DNA from: Pseudooceanicola atlanticus
Lineage (GTDB): Bacteria; Pseudomonadota; Alphaproteobacteria; Rhodobacterales; Rhodobacteraceae
Assembly (NCBI RefSeq): GCF_000768315.1
Contig: NZ_AQQX01000007.1
Location: 1 to 64,000 of the forward strand
Length of the DNA stretch: 64,000 bases
Reading direction: 5' to 3'
Shown here piece by piece: positions 54,351 through 63,223 of the stretch. The number at the start of each line of letters is the position of its first letter. Position 1 is the stretch's first letter. The notes below the pieces were generated by a model, which searched no databases, was not told the origin of the DNA, and was given only the letters and a program-made list of their open reading frames with translations. The translations under genes and the position numbers were made by a program.

Positions 54351-55312
54351 ACCCCCGCCTTTATCCGCTGGCCGCGACAATCGCGATCTTCCTGCTGGCC
54401 TGGGTGATCTGCGTGATGCAATTCCCCTACATGCTGTCGACCCGCGTGGTGGGCAACCTGCTGACCGACAACGCCTATTTGGGCATCGTCGCGGTCGGCA
54501 TGACGGTGGTGATCCTGTCGGGCGGCATCGATCTGTCGGTGGGCTCGGTCATCGCCTTTTCCGGTGTCTTCATCGCGGTGATGCTGCGCGACAGCGGGCT
54601 GCACCCGCTGGTGGTCTTCGCATTGCTGCTGGTGGTGACTTCCGCTTTCGGCGCAGCCATGGGGTGGTTGATCCACGCGCTGGCCATGCCGCCCTTCATC
54701 GTGACGCTGGCGGGGATGTTCCTGGCCCGAGGCGCGGCCTACATGCTGACGATCGACTCCGTGCCGATAGACCATGCGTTTTATGACCTGTTGGATGACG
54801 CCTATTACTTGATGCCGGGCAAGGGGCGGCTGACCCTGATCGGGGTGGTCATGCTGCTGACCGTGCTGGTCGGCATGATCGTCGCGCATCGCACCCGCTT
54901 CGGCGCCTCGGTCTTCGCCCTTGGGGGCGGAGAGGCGACCGCGCGGCTGATGGGCGTGAAGGTCGGGCGCACGACCGTCGCGATCTATGCGTTCTCCGGC
55001 CTGATGGCGGGGCTCTCGGGCATCGTCTTCTCGATCTACACCAGCTCCGGCTATCCGCTGGCCACGGTGGGGACCGAGCTGACCGCGATTGCCGCCGTGG
55101 TGATCGGGGGCACGTTGCTGACCGGGGGCGCCGGCTTTGTCTTCGGCACGCTGATCGGGGTGCTGACGATGGGGCTGATCCAGACCTACATCGTCTTCGA
55201 TGGCACCCTGTCCAGCTGGTGGACCAAGATCATCATCGGGCTGCTGCTGCTGGCCTTCATCCTGTTGCAGAAGGGGCTGCTGCGGGTCACCACGGCAAGG
55301 GCCGGGGCATGA
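54347..55312 (+). CDS. yjfF: sugar ABC transporter permease YjfF
   Basis: Second membrane subunit of the furanose importer, 321 residues with about eight helices; ILSGGIDLSVGSVIAFSGVFIAV near 60, AMPPFIVTLAGMFLARGAAYML near 110 and GTELTAIAAVVIGGTLLTGGAGFVFGTLIGVLTMGLI near 240. It overlaps ytfT and dgoK by four bases each, extending coupled translation into the catabolic genes. Confidence 0.92.
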   Translation: MNPRLYPLAATIAIFLLAWVICVMQFPYMLSTRVVGNLLTDNAYLGIVAVGMTVVILSGGIDLSVGSVIAFSGVFIAVMLRDSGLHPLVVFALLLVVTSAFGAAMGWLIHALAMPPFIVTLAGMFLARGAAYMLTIDSVPIDHAFYDLLDDAYYLMPGKGRLTLIGVVMLLTVLVGMIVAHRTRFGASVFALGGGEATARLMGVKVGRTTVAIYAFSGLMAGLSGIVFSIYTSSGYPLATVGTELTAIAAVVIGGTLLTGGAGFVFGTLIGVLTMGLIQTYIVFDGTLSSWWTKIIIGLLLLAFILLQKGLLRVTTARAGA

Positions 55313-56205
55313 CAGCCTGGATCGCGGTGGATTGGGGCACGTCCCGGCTGCGTCTCTGGGCCATGGACGCGGATGGAGAGGTGATCGCCACCGCGACGTC
55401 CGAGGCCGGGATGGGCCGCCTGTCGCCGCCGGAATTCGAACCGGCCTTCCTGGCCGCGGCGGGCGATCTGGTGCCCGATATCGGCGAAGTCGAGGTTCTG
55501 ATCTGCGGCATGGCGGGGGCGCGGACCGGCTGGCAGGAGGTGTCCTATACCGCCGTGCCCTGCGCCCCCGTGACCTGGCCCGAGGCGATCGCCGCCACCG
55601 ATCCGCGCCTGTCGGTGCGGATCATCCCCGGCCTCAGCCAATCCGCGCCGCCCGACGTGATGCGCGGTGAGGAAACGCAGATCGCGGGCTTCCTGTCGGA
55701 CCATCCGGACCATGACGGTGTGATCTGCCTGCCTGGGACACACACGAAATGGGTGCGCGTGGCCGATGGACAGGTTGAAAGCTTCCGAACCGCCATGACC
55801 GGAGAGCTGTTCGAACTGCTGAGCGCGCGATCCACCCTTGCGAGTTTCACTGCAGAGGGGTGGGACGACACTGCCTTCGATGACGCCTGCGCAGAGGCGA
55901 TGCAGTCGACCGAGGCCTTGGCCGCCGATCTTTTCGGTCTGCGCGCGGCGGCCCTGCTGGACGGCTTCCGTCCCGGCGCGGCCAGGGGGCGCTTGTCTGG
56001 GCTTCTGATCGGGCATGAGGTGGCCGCGTTGCGCGACCTGTGGCGGGATCGCCCGGTGGCGCTGGTGGGCGACGACCGGCTGGTCGATCTCTACCGTCGG
56101 GCCCTGCAGGCCGCCGGGCAGGGGGCCGAGAGTTTCGGGGCGGAGGCGCTGACGCTCAGGGGCCTGCGCCTCGCCCATCACCATTTCGGAAAGGACGCAT
56201 CGTGA
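55309..56205 (+). CDS. dgoK: 2-dehydro-3-deoxygalactonokinase
   Basis: Kinase that phosphorylates 2-keto-3-deoxygalactonate at O6, 298 residues, DgoK family. Features: WIAVDWGTSRLRLWAMD near 4, GMAGARTGWQEV near 66, MRGEETQIAGFLS near 117 and CLPGTHTKWVRVADG near 140, with the C-terminal GLLIGHEVAAL near 225. ATG at 55309 overlaps the yjfF stop. It feeds DgoA directly. Confidence 0.92.
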   Translation: MTAWIAVDWGTSRLRLWAMDADGEVIATATSEAGMGRLSPPEFEPAFLAAAGDLVPDIGEVEVLICGMAGARTGWQEVSYTAVPCAPVTWPEAIAATDPRLSVRIIPGLSQSAPPDVMRGEETQIAGFLSDHPDHDGVICLPGTHTKWVRVADGQVESFRTAMTGELFELLSARSTLASFTAEGWDDTAFDDACAEAMQSTEALAADLFGLRAAALLDGFRPGAARGRLSGLLIGHEVAALRDLWRDRPVALVGDDRLVDLYRRALQAAGQGAESFGAEALTLRGLRLAHHHFGKDAS

Positions 56206-56804
56206 GAGAGATCGTCGCCATCCTGCGCGGCATCACGCCGTCAGAGGTCGAAGCCGTCGGGCAGGCGCTGATCACCGCCGGGATCACCCGGATCGAGGTG
56301 CCGCTGAATTCGCCCGATCCACTGGACAGCATCGCCCGCCTTGCCGCGGCCTTTGGCAACCAGGCGGAGGTCGGGGCGGGCACAGTGCTTGAGCCATCCC
56401 AGGTGCGCGATGTGGCGGATGCGGGCGGGCGGCTGATCGTGTCGCCCGATACCAACACGGCGGTGATCGAGGAAACGAAACGCCTGGGCCTGACCTCCTG
56501 CCCCGGGGCGATGACCCCGACGGAATGCTTTGCGGCCCTGCGGGCAGGGGCTGATGCGATCAAGCTGTTCCCGGCATCGCTGATCGGTCCCGCCGGGCTG
56601 GCCGCGATCCGCGCCGTCCTGCCGCCCGACGCAAAGGTGCTGGCCGTCGGCGGTGCGGGGCCTGAGAATTTCGCCGAGTGGATCGGCGCGGGGGCGTCGG
56701 GGTTCGGGGTCGGCACCGCGCTCTACCGGCCCGGAGACTCGGCAGACGTGGTCGCGGACAAGGCCGCCCGGCTGGTTGCTGCATATGACGAGGCGATGCG
56801 ATGA
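56202..56804 (+). CDS. dgoA: 2-dehydro-3-deoxy-6-phosphogalactonate aldolase
   Basis: Class I aldolase splitting KDPGal to pyruvate and glyceraldehyde-3-phosphate, 200 residues from GTG at 56202 (GTGA overlap with dgoK). Schiff-base Lys121 lies in DAIKLFPASLIGP, with the start region AILRGITPSEVEAV and ITRIEVPLNSPDPL. KDPG aldolase relatives differ, but the position after dgoK fixes the galactonate role. Length is normal. Confidence 0.92.
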   Translation: MREIVAILRGITPSEVEAVGQALITAGITRIEVPLNSPDPLDSIARLAAAFGNQAEVGAGTVLEPSQVRDVADAGGRLIVSPDTNTAVIEETKRLGLTSCPGAMTPTECFAALRAGADAIKLFPASLIGPAGLAAIRAVLPPDAKVLAVGGAGPENFAEWIGAGASGFGVGTALYRPGDSADVVADKAARLVAAYDEAMR

Positions 56805-57646
56805 CGCGTGTATTTGACGAAGCGCCCTGCGAACTGGGCGAGGGGCCGTTCTGGCATCCCGAACGGCAGGCGCTGTTCTGGTTCGACATCCTGGGGCATC
56901 GCCTTTTGTCGCGTGGCGCGGAGGGCGCGCAAGTCTGGGACATGGGCGAACACGCTTCCGCCGCGGGCTGGATCGACCGGGACAGGCTGATCGTGGCCAC
57001 CGAAATCGGGCTCTACCGGTTTGACCTCGTCACCGGGGCACGACAGCTGATCGTGGCGCTGGAGCCCGACAGGCCGGACACCCGGTCCAATGACGGGCGG
57101 GCCGATCCCATGGGCGGCTTTTGGATCGGGACGATGGGCAAGAAGGCCGAACCGCGCGCGGGCGCGATTTATCGGTATTTCGAGGGTCGGCTTGAGCGGC
57201 TCTTCCCGGAAATCACGATCCCGAACGCGATATGTTTCGCGCCGGACGGACGCAGGGCTTATTACGCGGACACGCCGCGACAGCGGATCTGGACCGTGCC
57301 GCTGGATGCGGATGGTTGGCCCGATGGCCCGTCGGACGTCTTCGTCGATCTGCGCAGCGAGGGGCTGAACCCCGATGGCGCGGTCGTGGATTCAGAGGGC
57401 GGCCTGTGGAACGCGCAATGGGGCGCGGGCCGGATCGTGCGCTACTTGTCGGACGGACGGGCGGACAGGGTGATCGACCTGCCTGCGCGGCTGACGACAT
57501 GTCCCTGTTTCGGCGGGGCGGGCCTGGACCAGATGTTCGTCACGAGCGCCTGGGAAGGCCTGGCCGAGCGTACAGCCTCCGACGGGCAGACCTTCGCGGT
57601 CGATCCCGGCTGCGCCGGGTTGCCGGTGCCGAAGGTTCGCGCATGA
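56801..57646 (+). CDS. SMP-30/gluconolactonase family sugar lactonase
   Basis: Metal-dependent lactonase of 281 residues, opening the aldono-lactone made by the dehydrogenase. It has LGEGPFWHPERQALFWFDI (metal Glu), EPDRPDTRSNDGRADPMGGFWIGTM (Asn/Asp ligands) near 88 and ITIPNAICFAPDGRRAYYADT near 133, with NPDGAVVDSEGGLWNAQWG near 190. In this setting it is expected to act on galactono- and arabinonolactone. ATGA overlaps with both neighbours. Confidence 0.9.
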   Translation: MTRVFDEAPCELGEGPFWHPERQALFWFDILGHRLLSRGAEGAQVWDMGEHASAAGWIDRDRLIVATEIGLYRFDLVTGARQLIVALEPDRPDTRSNDGRADPMGGFWIGTMGKKAEPRAGAIYRYFEGRLERLFPEITIPNAICFAPDGRRAYYADTPRQRIWTVPLDADGWPDGPSDVFVDLRSEGLNPDGAVVDSEGGLWNAQWGAGRIVRYLSDGRADRVIDLPARLTTCPCFGGAGLDQMFVTSAWEGLAERTASDGQTFAVDPGCAGLPVPKVRA

Positions 57647-58638
57647 GCGGGCTGGAGGTCTTCGGCCATTTGCCGGACGGGCGCTCCGTCGAGCGGTATC
57701 GCATCGCGGCGGGTGATCTGGAGGCCTGGGTCATGACCTGGGGTGCCACCGTGCAGGACCTGCGCCATCGCGGCCAGCGCGTGGTGATCGGGGCGGACAC
57801 GCTAACCCCCTATTTGGAAGAATTGGTCTATGCCGGCGCCATCGTCGGCCGTTTTGCCAACAGGATCGGGCAGGCGCGCTTCGCATTGGACGGAGAGACC
57901 TTTGCCACCGATCCCAATTTTCTGGACCGACATACCTTGCATGGTGGGGCCGAGGGCGCCGGCAACCTGTTATGGACGGCTGACGAGGTTCGGCAGGATC
58001 GCATCCGCCTGACTCTGACACTGCCCGACGGACATATGGGTTTCCCGGGTGAGATGACGGTATGCGCCTGCTACAGTATCGAACCGCCGGGATGCCTTCG
58101 CGTGGTGATCGAGGCCCGGACGACCCGCGCCACGCCCTGCAGCTTTGCCCATCACGGCTATTTCGCGCTGGATGACAGCGGAACGATCACGGACCACCTG
58201 CTGGAAATCGCGGCAGAGCATTACCTGCCCGTCGACGCCGACCTGATCCCAGAGGGGCCGCCGATGCCGGTCTCGGGAACAGCGTTCGATTTCCGGTCGG
58301 CGCGGGTGGTCGGGCAGGCTGGCTATGATCACAATTTCTGCCTGTCGGACGGCGCAGCGCCGATGCGTCCGGTCGCCCGCTTGATCAGCCCATCCAGCGG
58401 TTTGGCGATGCAGGTCGCGACCACCGAACCGGGCTTGCAGGTCTATGACGGCGCGCATCTTGGCGGGGCGCGGGGGCATGAGGGCAGGGCGTTGCAACCG
58501 AAAGCCGCGATGGCACTGGAAACGCAGGCCTGGCCGGACAGCCCCAACCGTTCGGATTTCCCCGGCTGCATTCTGCGATCGGGAGAGACCTATCGGACGG
58601 AGACGACTTATGCGTTCTTCGGGGATGGTGCGGACTAG
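57643..58638 (+). CDS. galM: aldose 1-epimerase
   Basis: Galactose mutarotase-type protein, 331 residues, interconverting alpha and beta anomers for the C1 dehydrogenase. Features: VMTWGATVQDLRHRG, AGAIVGRFANRIGQARFALDG near 65, RHTLHGGAEG near 96, FAHHGYFALDD near 167, GYDHNFCL near 227 and the catalytic-Glu segment ALETQAWPDSPN near 291. It is the last gene of the sugar region and overlaps the lactonase (ATGA). No clear terminator follows. Confidence 0.92.
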   Translation: MSGLEVFGHLPDGRSVERYRIAAGDLEAWVMTWGATVQDLRHRGQRVVIGADTLTPYLEELVYAGAIVGRFANRIGQARFALDGETFATDPNFLDRHTLHGGAEGAGNLLWTADEVRQDRIRLTLTLPDGHMGFPGEMTVCACYSIEPPGCLRVVIEARTTRATPCSFAHHGYFALDDSGTITDHLLEIAAEHYLPVDADLIPEGPPMPVSGTAFDFRSARVVGQAGYDHNFCLSDGAAPMRPVARLISPSSGLAMQVATTEPGLQVYDGAHLGGARGHEGRALQPKAAMALETQAWPDSPNRSDFPGCILRSGETYRTETTYAFFGDGAD

Positions 58639-58801
58639 GCCTGCTCCGCAAGTCCGACGCTTGATCTGACGTCCCGACCTTATGGGCACACTATCACCTT
58701 CGGGTCCGGCAAAGCGATCGCCCAATAGCCAAACCGCCGATCGACCGCATCCGCACTAGGCGAACACGGCCGACACGGGGGGTAGTCGTCGCACCCGCGG
58801 C
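58639..58801. other. gap between galM and acyl-CoA synthetase
   Basis: 163 bases between convergent genes. I looked for a terminator and found no strong dyad or T-run. It contains no open frame of note. Confidence 0.5.
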
Positions 58802-60889
58802 TCAGTCCAGCAGCAGGGCGTCCAGGATGAGCGCGCCATCGGTCATGGCGAGCACGGGATTCATGTCGGCGCTTTCCAGCCCCGGAGAGGCCGCTGCGAT
58901 CTGGCTGACCTGAGACAGCAGTCGCGCCAGTGCACCGATATCGGCAGGGTCGGACCCACGCGGATGGGTCAGCAGGCGGATCGCCCGGACCTCGTGGATC
59001 ATGGCATGGGCCTCGTCCTCGCTAAACGGGGCGGCGCGGAAGACCACGTCGCGCAGCGCTTCGACATGGACACCGCCCAGGCCGAACATCACGACCGGCC
59101 CGAAGGTCGGGTCACGCTGCACGCCGATCACGCATTCGGCCACGCCCCGTCGCATCGGCGCGACCATCAGGCCGTCGAGCCGGGCCCCGGGCGCCTTGGC
59201 TCCCGCCGCGGCGAGGATGCGCTCTCCGGCGGCTTCGGCCTCGGCGCGTCCGCTCAGGTTCAGTTCCACCCCGCCGATATCGGATTTGTGGCCGATATCC
59301 GGCGACACGATCTTGACGACGACGCGACCGCCCAGTTCCTCCGCCGCCTGACCAGCCTCGGCGGCGGTGGCGACGTGGCGGAAGTCGACGACCGGCAGGC
59401 CCTGCTTGCCAAGCGCGGCAAGGGCCAGCGGTTCGGTGCAGGCCTCGGGCACGGTTAGTGGTGTTGGCTGGGCGTCGGGCGCGGTGTCCGTTCGCTGGAA
59501 CCCGCGATTGATCCGTGCCAGGGCCGCCACGGCCTTGACCGCGCGGTTGGGGTCTTCGAAGACCGGCACACCCGCCGCCTCGACCGCCTTGCGGAATTCG
59601 GGGCTGGGCAGGGTCGACACGACCTGTAGCACGTCCGGCGACTGGGCCCGTACCGCGGCGATATCTTCGGCGATTTCCAACCCCAAAGGCGACAGGCCGG
59701 CGGCCGAGATGAAGCTGACCACCGTGTCACAGGTCCCGTCGGCCGTGATCAGCCCCAGGGCCTTTCGCGACGCGCCGGGGATCTGGCCGACCTGCCCGGT
59801 GATGTCGAGCGGGTTGCGTGTCCCGGCGAAGGGCACCATCTCCAGCACCTTGTCCTGAGTGGCGCGGGTGAATTCCGGAACGTCCAGACCGTGGGCTTCG
59901 GCGGTGTCCGCCATCAGCACGCCGGCACCGCCCGAAACGGTGTAGAACCCGACGCGGTTGCCGCTGGGCAGGCCCGCGATCGAGGCGGCATAGGCGATGT
60001 CGAGGCATTCCTCGATGCTGTCGGCGCGCAGCACGTTGTACTGGCGGAAGATGCCTTCGAAAACCGCATCCTCGCCCGCCAGTGCGGCGGTGTGGGACGC
60101 GGCGGCCTTGGCACCGGCCTCGGTCTTGCCGACCTTGCAGACGACCAGCGGCTTGCCGGCCTTTCGGCAGGCGTCCAGTGCACGGCGCAGGCCGTCGCCA
60201 TCACGGCAGCCTTCCATGTAGCCGACGATGACGTCTGTGCCGGGATCGGTCGCCAGCCATTCCACGCTTTCGGCAAAGCCGAGATCGGCTTCGTTCCCGG
60301 TGGTGATCCAGTAGCTGAGACCGATGCCGCGTTCGCGGGCCACCGAGAAGGCGAACCCGCCGAAGGCACCGGACTGGCTGACCAGCCCGATCCGGCCCTT
60401 GGGGGCGACGCCCGCCTTCACGACGGGCGCGAAGGTGGCGAAGATCTTTTCCTCGATATTCATGAAGCCAAGGCAATTCGGCCCCATCAGTCGCAGCCCG
60501 GATTTGCGGGCGATGTCCTGCATCTGGCTTTGGGCCGCGGCACCTTCTTCGCCGATCTCGGCAAAGCCGGAGGAGAACATGACCACGCCCTTCACACCCG
60601 CATCCGCGCAATCCTGCAAGGCCTGGACGGCCAGGCTGGCGGGGACGGCGATGATGGCCAGGTCGATCGGACCCGGCGCATCCTTGATGTTGGCATAGGC
60701 CGGAAGCCCCTGGATCTCAGGGGCTTTCGGGTTGATCGGGATCACACGCCCCGCGTAGCCGCGGGACCTGAGATAATACAGCGGCGTGCCACCGATCTTG
60801 CTTTCGGTATCCGAGGCACCGATCACCGCCACCGAACGGGGGCGGAAAACGGCGTCGAGATCGGCGCGTTGCTTGCCGTTGTCGAGCAT
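58802..60889 (-). CDS. ADP-forming acyl-CoA synthetase (acetate--CoA ligase family)
   Basis: A 695-residue enzyme of the CoA-binding, ADP-forming synthetase family. It has a CoA-binding Rossmann domain (SVAVIGASDTESKIGGTPL), a succinyl-CoA-ligase-like middle with the phospho-His region ASHTAALAGEDAVF (His266), and an ATP-grasp C-terminal half (GRVVVKIVSPDIGHKSDIGGV near 525). It would convert an organic acid, ATP and CoA to acyl-CoA, ADP and phosphate. It overlaps the TAXI receptor stop by one base (TAATG), so the imported acid is its likely substrate. Confidence 0.88.
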   Translation of the reverse strand: MLDNGKQRADLDAVFRPRSVAVIGASDTESKIGGTPLYYLRSRGYAGRVIPINPKAPEIQGLPAYANIKDAPGPIDLAIIAVPASLAVQALQDCADAGVKGVVMFSSGFAEIGEEGAAAQSQMQDIARKSGLRLMGPNCLGFMNIEEKIFATFAPVVKAGVAPKGRIGLVSQSGAFGGFAFSVARERGIGLSYWITTGNEADLGFAESVEWLATDPGTDVIVGYMEGCRDGDGLRRALDACRKAGKPLVVCKVGKTEAGAKAAASHTAALAGEDAVFEGIFRQYNVLRADSIEECLDIAYAASIAGLPSGNRVGFYTVSGGAGVLMADTAEAHGLDVPEFTRATQDKVLEMVPFAGTRNPLDITGQVGQIPGASRKALGLITADGTCDTVVSFISAAGLSPLGLEIAEDIAAVRAQSPDVLQVVSTLPSPEFRKAVEAAGVPVFEDPNRAVKAVAALARINRGFQRTDTAPDAQPTPLTVPEACTEPLALAALGKQGLPVVDFRHVATAAEAGQAAEELGGRVVVKIVSPDIGHKSDIGGVELNLSGRAEAEAAGERILAAAGAKAPGARLDGLMVAPMRRGVAECVIGVQRDPTFGPVVMFGLGGVHVEALRDVVFRAAPFSEDEAHAMIHEVRAIRLLTHPRGSDPADIGALARLLSQVSQIAAASPGLESADMNPVLAMTDGALILDALLLD

Positions 60890-61920
60890 TACACGGCCTC
60901 CGGCGGGATATATTCCTCGGGCACCTCGACGCCGTTCTCCTTGTACCAGCGATAGGCCCCGGCATGGACCGGCGCGTTCAGCTGGAGAAGGGCCGTGTCG
61001 GTGGTGAAGTAATCCATCCAGTCGGCGGCGGCATGCATGTCGGGCAGGTTTTCGAACATGGCCTTGGTGACCGCGTAGACGGTATCGGCGTCCACGCCCA
61101 CATGCGATCCGATGCCCACCCAGCTGCCGACGGCGGCGATCGGGTCTTCATTGACCTGGTTCTCGCCATAGATGTCCGGCGGGATCTCGGTCATGGTGCG
61201 GCCCGGGATTTTCAGCATATCCTGAAGCGGTCCACGGGTCAGGGCCTCGTCCGGGATGGTGATCAGCTTGATCTTGCCCAGCAGGGCGAACTGCATCATC
61301 GAGGCCGAAGGCAGTTCGGTCGGAATGATCGCAAGATCGACCTGGCGGTCCTGGAATGCCTGCTGACCCGAAGACCAGTCCAGTTTTGCCTGTTCGTAAT
61401 CGCCAGGCTTCATGCCGGTCGCGCTTTCCATGATGGCCAGTCCGACGGTCGTCGCTGCGCCACCCGGGGGGCCGATGAAGATGCGGCGCCCGCGGCAATC
61501 CTCGAGCGTTTCGATCCCGGAATCCGCGTAGGTGATGATGTGATACGGCCCGAGCGGGAAGTTCACCACCTGGCGGACATTCTTGAACAGCTCCGGCGCG
61601 TTGGCCATGCCGCTGAACATCTGGATGCCTTCGCTCATGTAGTAATTGATAGCGGGCGAGGAGATGAACAGGTCCACGTTGCCGTTCGCCGCATCCAGGG
61701 TCGAGCGTGTCGCGGTCTGGCCCGAGGTCACGTTCATCTTGATCGGGGTTTCGCGCTGCACGATCGTCTGCATCGTCGTGGTGAAGGTGAAGGTCGAACT
61801 GCCCGGCGATCCGGTATGCACCCGCAGGTTTTCCTGCAGGGCCCAGGCGGGGATCGCGGTCGAGGCAAGGCCGAGCGCGGCCATGCTGCCCATGGCCGTC
61901 CGGCGGGTCATCTTAGTCAT
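60889..61920 (-). CDS. TAXI family TRAP transporter substrate-binding protein
   Basis: Periplasmic receptor, 343 residues, with a twin-arginine-like signal (TRRTAMGSMAALGLA) cleaved near PAWA. TAXI features are VHTGSPGSSTFTFTTTMQTIV, VDLFISSPAIN and RIFIGPPGGAATTVGLAIM. It overlaps the DUF1254 gene by eight bases and the synthetase by one. It pairs with the fused permease at the window edge. Confidence 0.9.
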   Translation of the reverse strand: MTKMTRRTAMGSMAALGLASTAIPAWALQENLRVHTGSPGSSTFTFTTTMQTIVQRETPIKMNVTSGQTATRSTLDAANGNVDLFISSPAINYYMSEGIQMFSGMANAPELFKNVRQVVNFPLGPYHIITYADSGIETLEDCRGRRIFIGPPGGAATTVGLAIMESATGMKPGDYEQAKLDWSSGQQAFQDRQVDLAIIPTELPSASMMQFALLGKIKLITIPDEALTRGPLQDMLKIPGRTMTEIPPDIYGENQVNEDPIAAVGSWVGIGSHVGVDADTVYAVTKAMFENLPDMHAAADWMDYFTTDTALLQLNAPVHAGAYRWYKENGVEVPEEYIPPEAV

Positions 61921-63223
61921 GTTTGGGTCTCCTCCCTTGAATGACGGGCTGTGGTTCGGGGATGTCGTAGCGTCCCTCCAGCAGCTCCGGTTTCGCGAAA
62001 TAGGCTCGCAAAAGCAGTGTGTAAGGACCGGCGGGCGCGGGCAGCCAATTGGCCTCGTCCTCTGCGCCGGGGCTGTCGTGGCCGATCCAGATATCCAGCG
62101 ATCCGTCGTGGTTGCGGACCAGTCCCGGGGTCCGGTCGCCGATGGCGTATCGCGAGAGCGGGTTTTCGATGAAGAACAGCTCTCCGTCCTCCGTCGGTTC
62201 GTACATGGACAGCGACCAGAACGCGTTGACAGGGATCGGCTGGTCGGCGGGGATGTGCCAGCGCATCATCTGCCGCCCGTCCAACGCGGTGCCGCCGAAG
62301 GACTTCGCCGGGAAATACGTCGCTTCCTCCAGCGTCAGCGCGCCGAGGCCGCCGATGGCCACGCGGGCACGGAATTCGTAATCCTGGTTGTAGAAGCCGA
62401 GACCCGATTTCGGGTCGAGCCATCCGTCCCCGTCAGCGGCCATGATCATTCCGCCTTCTAGCGTGCGGCGGGCATCGGCGACGCCAGCAGCGATCTGCGC
62501 GATCTCGTCCTCATCGAAACGGTCGGGATCGAACCCGTCGGAATCGTCGAGGCCCAGGGGCGCAATGCGCTGCATCACCCCCATATCGGTTGCCCGAGGC
62601 CGGTGCAGCCTTAGCAGCTCGGCCGCCTGGGCGAAATATTCCGACCAGGGCGCGATGCGGGTTCCCTGCGCCGGATCGCCCACAGGGGTATTGGGCGGAG
62701 GCGGCATCTGCAGCACCAGCCCGTCCTGAACTGCCCGGGCTTCGGCCAGGTCTTCGGGGCCCGCGACGAGGATACGCGCCAGCACCCAGCAGATCGGCGT
62801 GGTCGACCGGATCACCGGCCCCTCGATCCCCTCGGTGCCCGCATCTGGCCCGACGATGGTGTAGCGACCGCCAGAGCCGCCCGTCGTCCGGGTGCCGAGA
62901 ATGGCGATATTGTCGGTCCACATATCCATAACGGCGACCGAAATGTAGCGATCCCCGGTCTCGGGCAGGTCGATCACCGCCGGACCCTGCCTCAGGTCGA
63001 GCCAGGCATTCGAATAGAGCGTGTCGTTGTTCGGCGCGGTGATGTGGCGCGACTTGAAATGCAGCAGTTTGCGGGCGTGAAACATCTCGTTCATCGGCCC
63101 CAGGGACATGCGGCGGCGGCGGAAGCTCTCCATCGCGACAAGCGGCAGGGTGAAGGTATAGGCCTCTTGTGCGATGTCGCGCAGATCGGGTTTCACCTTG
63201 GTCTGAAGCATCGGGGACCTCAT
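61913..63223 (-). CDS. DUF1254/DUF1214 domain protein
   Basis: A 436-residue member of the DUF1254 (N-terminal) plus DUF1214 (C-terminal) family, whose function is not known. Features: APNNDTLYSNAWLDLRQGPAVIDLPET near 63 and YEPTEDGELFFIENPLSRYAIGDRTPGL near 340, with the latter typical of DUF1214. It has no clear signal peptide. Its start overlaps the permease stop by four bases (ATGA). Being co-transcribed with the TAXI system, it may act on the imported compound. Confidence 0.85.
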   Translation of the reverse strand: MRSPMLQTKVKPDLRDIAQEAYTFTLPLVAMESFRRRRMSLGPMNEMFHARKLLHFKSRHITAPNNDTLYSNAWLDLRQGPAVIDLPETGDRYISVAVMDMWTDNIAILGTRTTGGSGGRYTIVGPDAGTEGIEGPVIRSTTPICWVLARILVAGPEDLAEARAVQDGLVLQMPPPPNTPVGDPAQGTRIAPWSEYFAQAAELLRLHRPRATDMGVMQRIAPLGLDDSDGFDPDRFDEDEIAQIAAGVADARRTLEGGMIMAADGDGWLDPKSGLGFYNQDYEFRARVAIGGLGALTLEEATYFPAKSFGGTALDGRQMMRWHIPADQPIPVNAFWSLSMYEPTEDGELFFIENPLSRYAIGDRTPGLVRNHDGSLDIWIGHDSPGAEDEANWLPAPAGPYTLLLRAYFAKPELLEGRYDIPEPQPVIQGRRPKHD

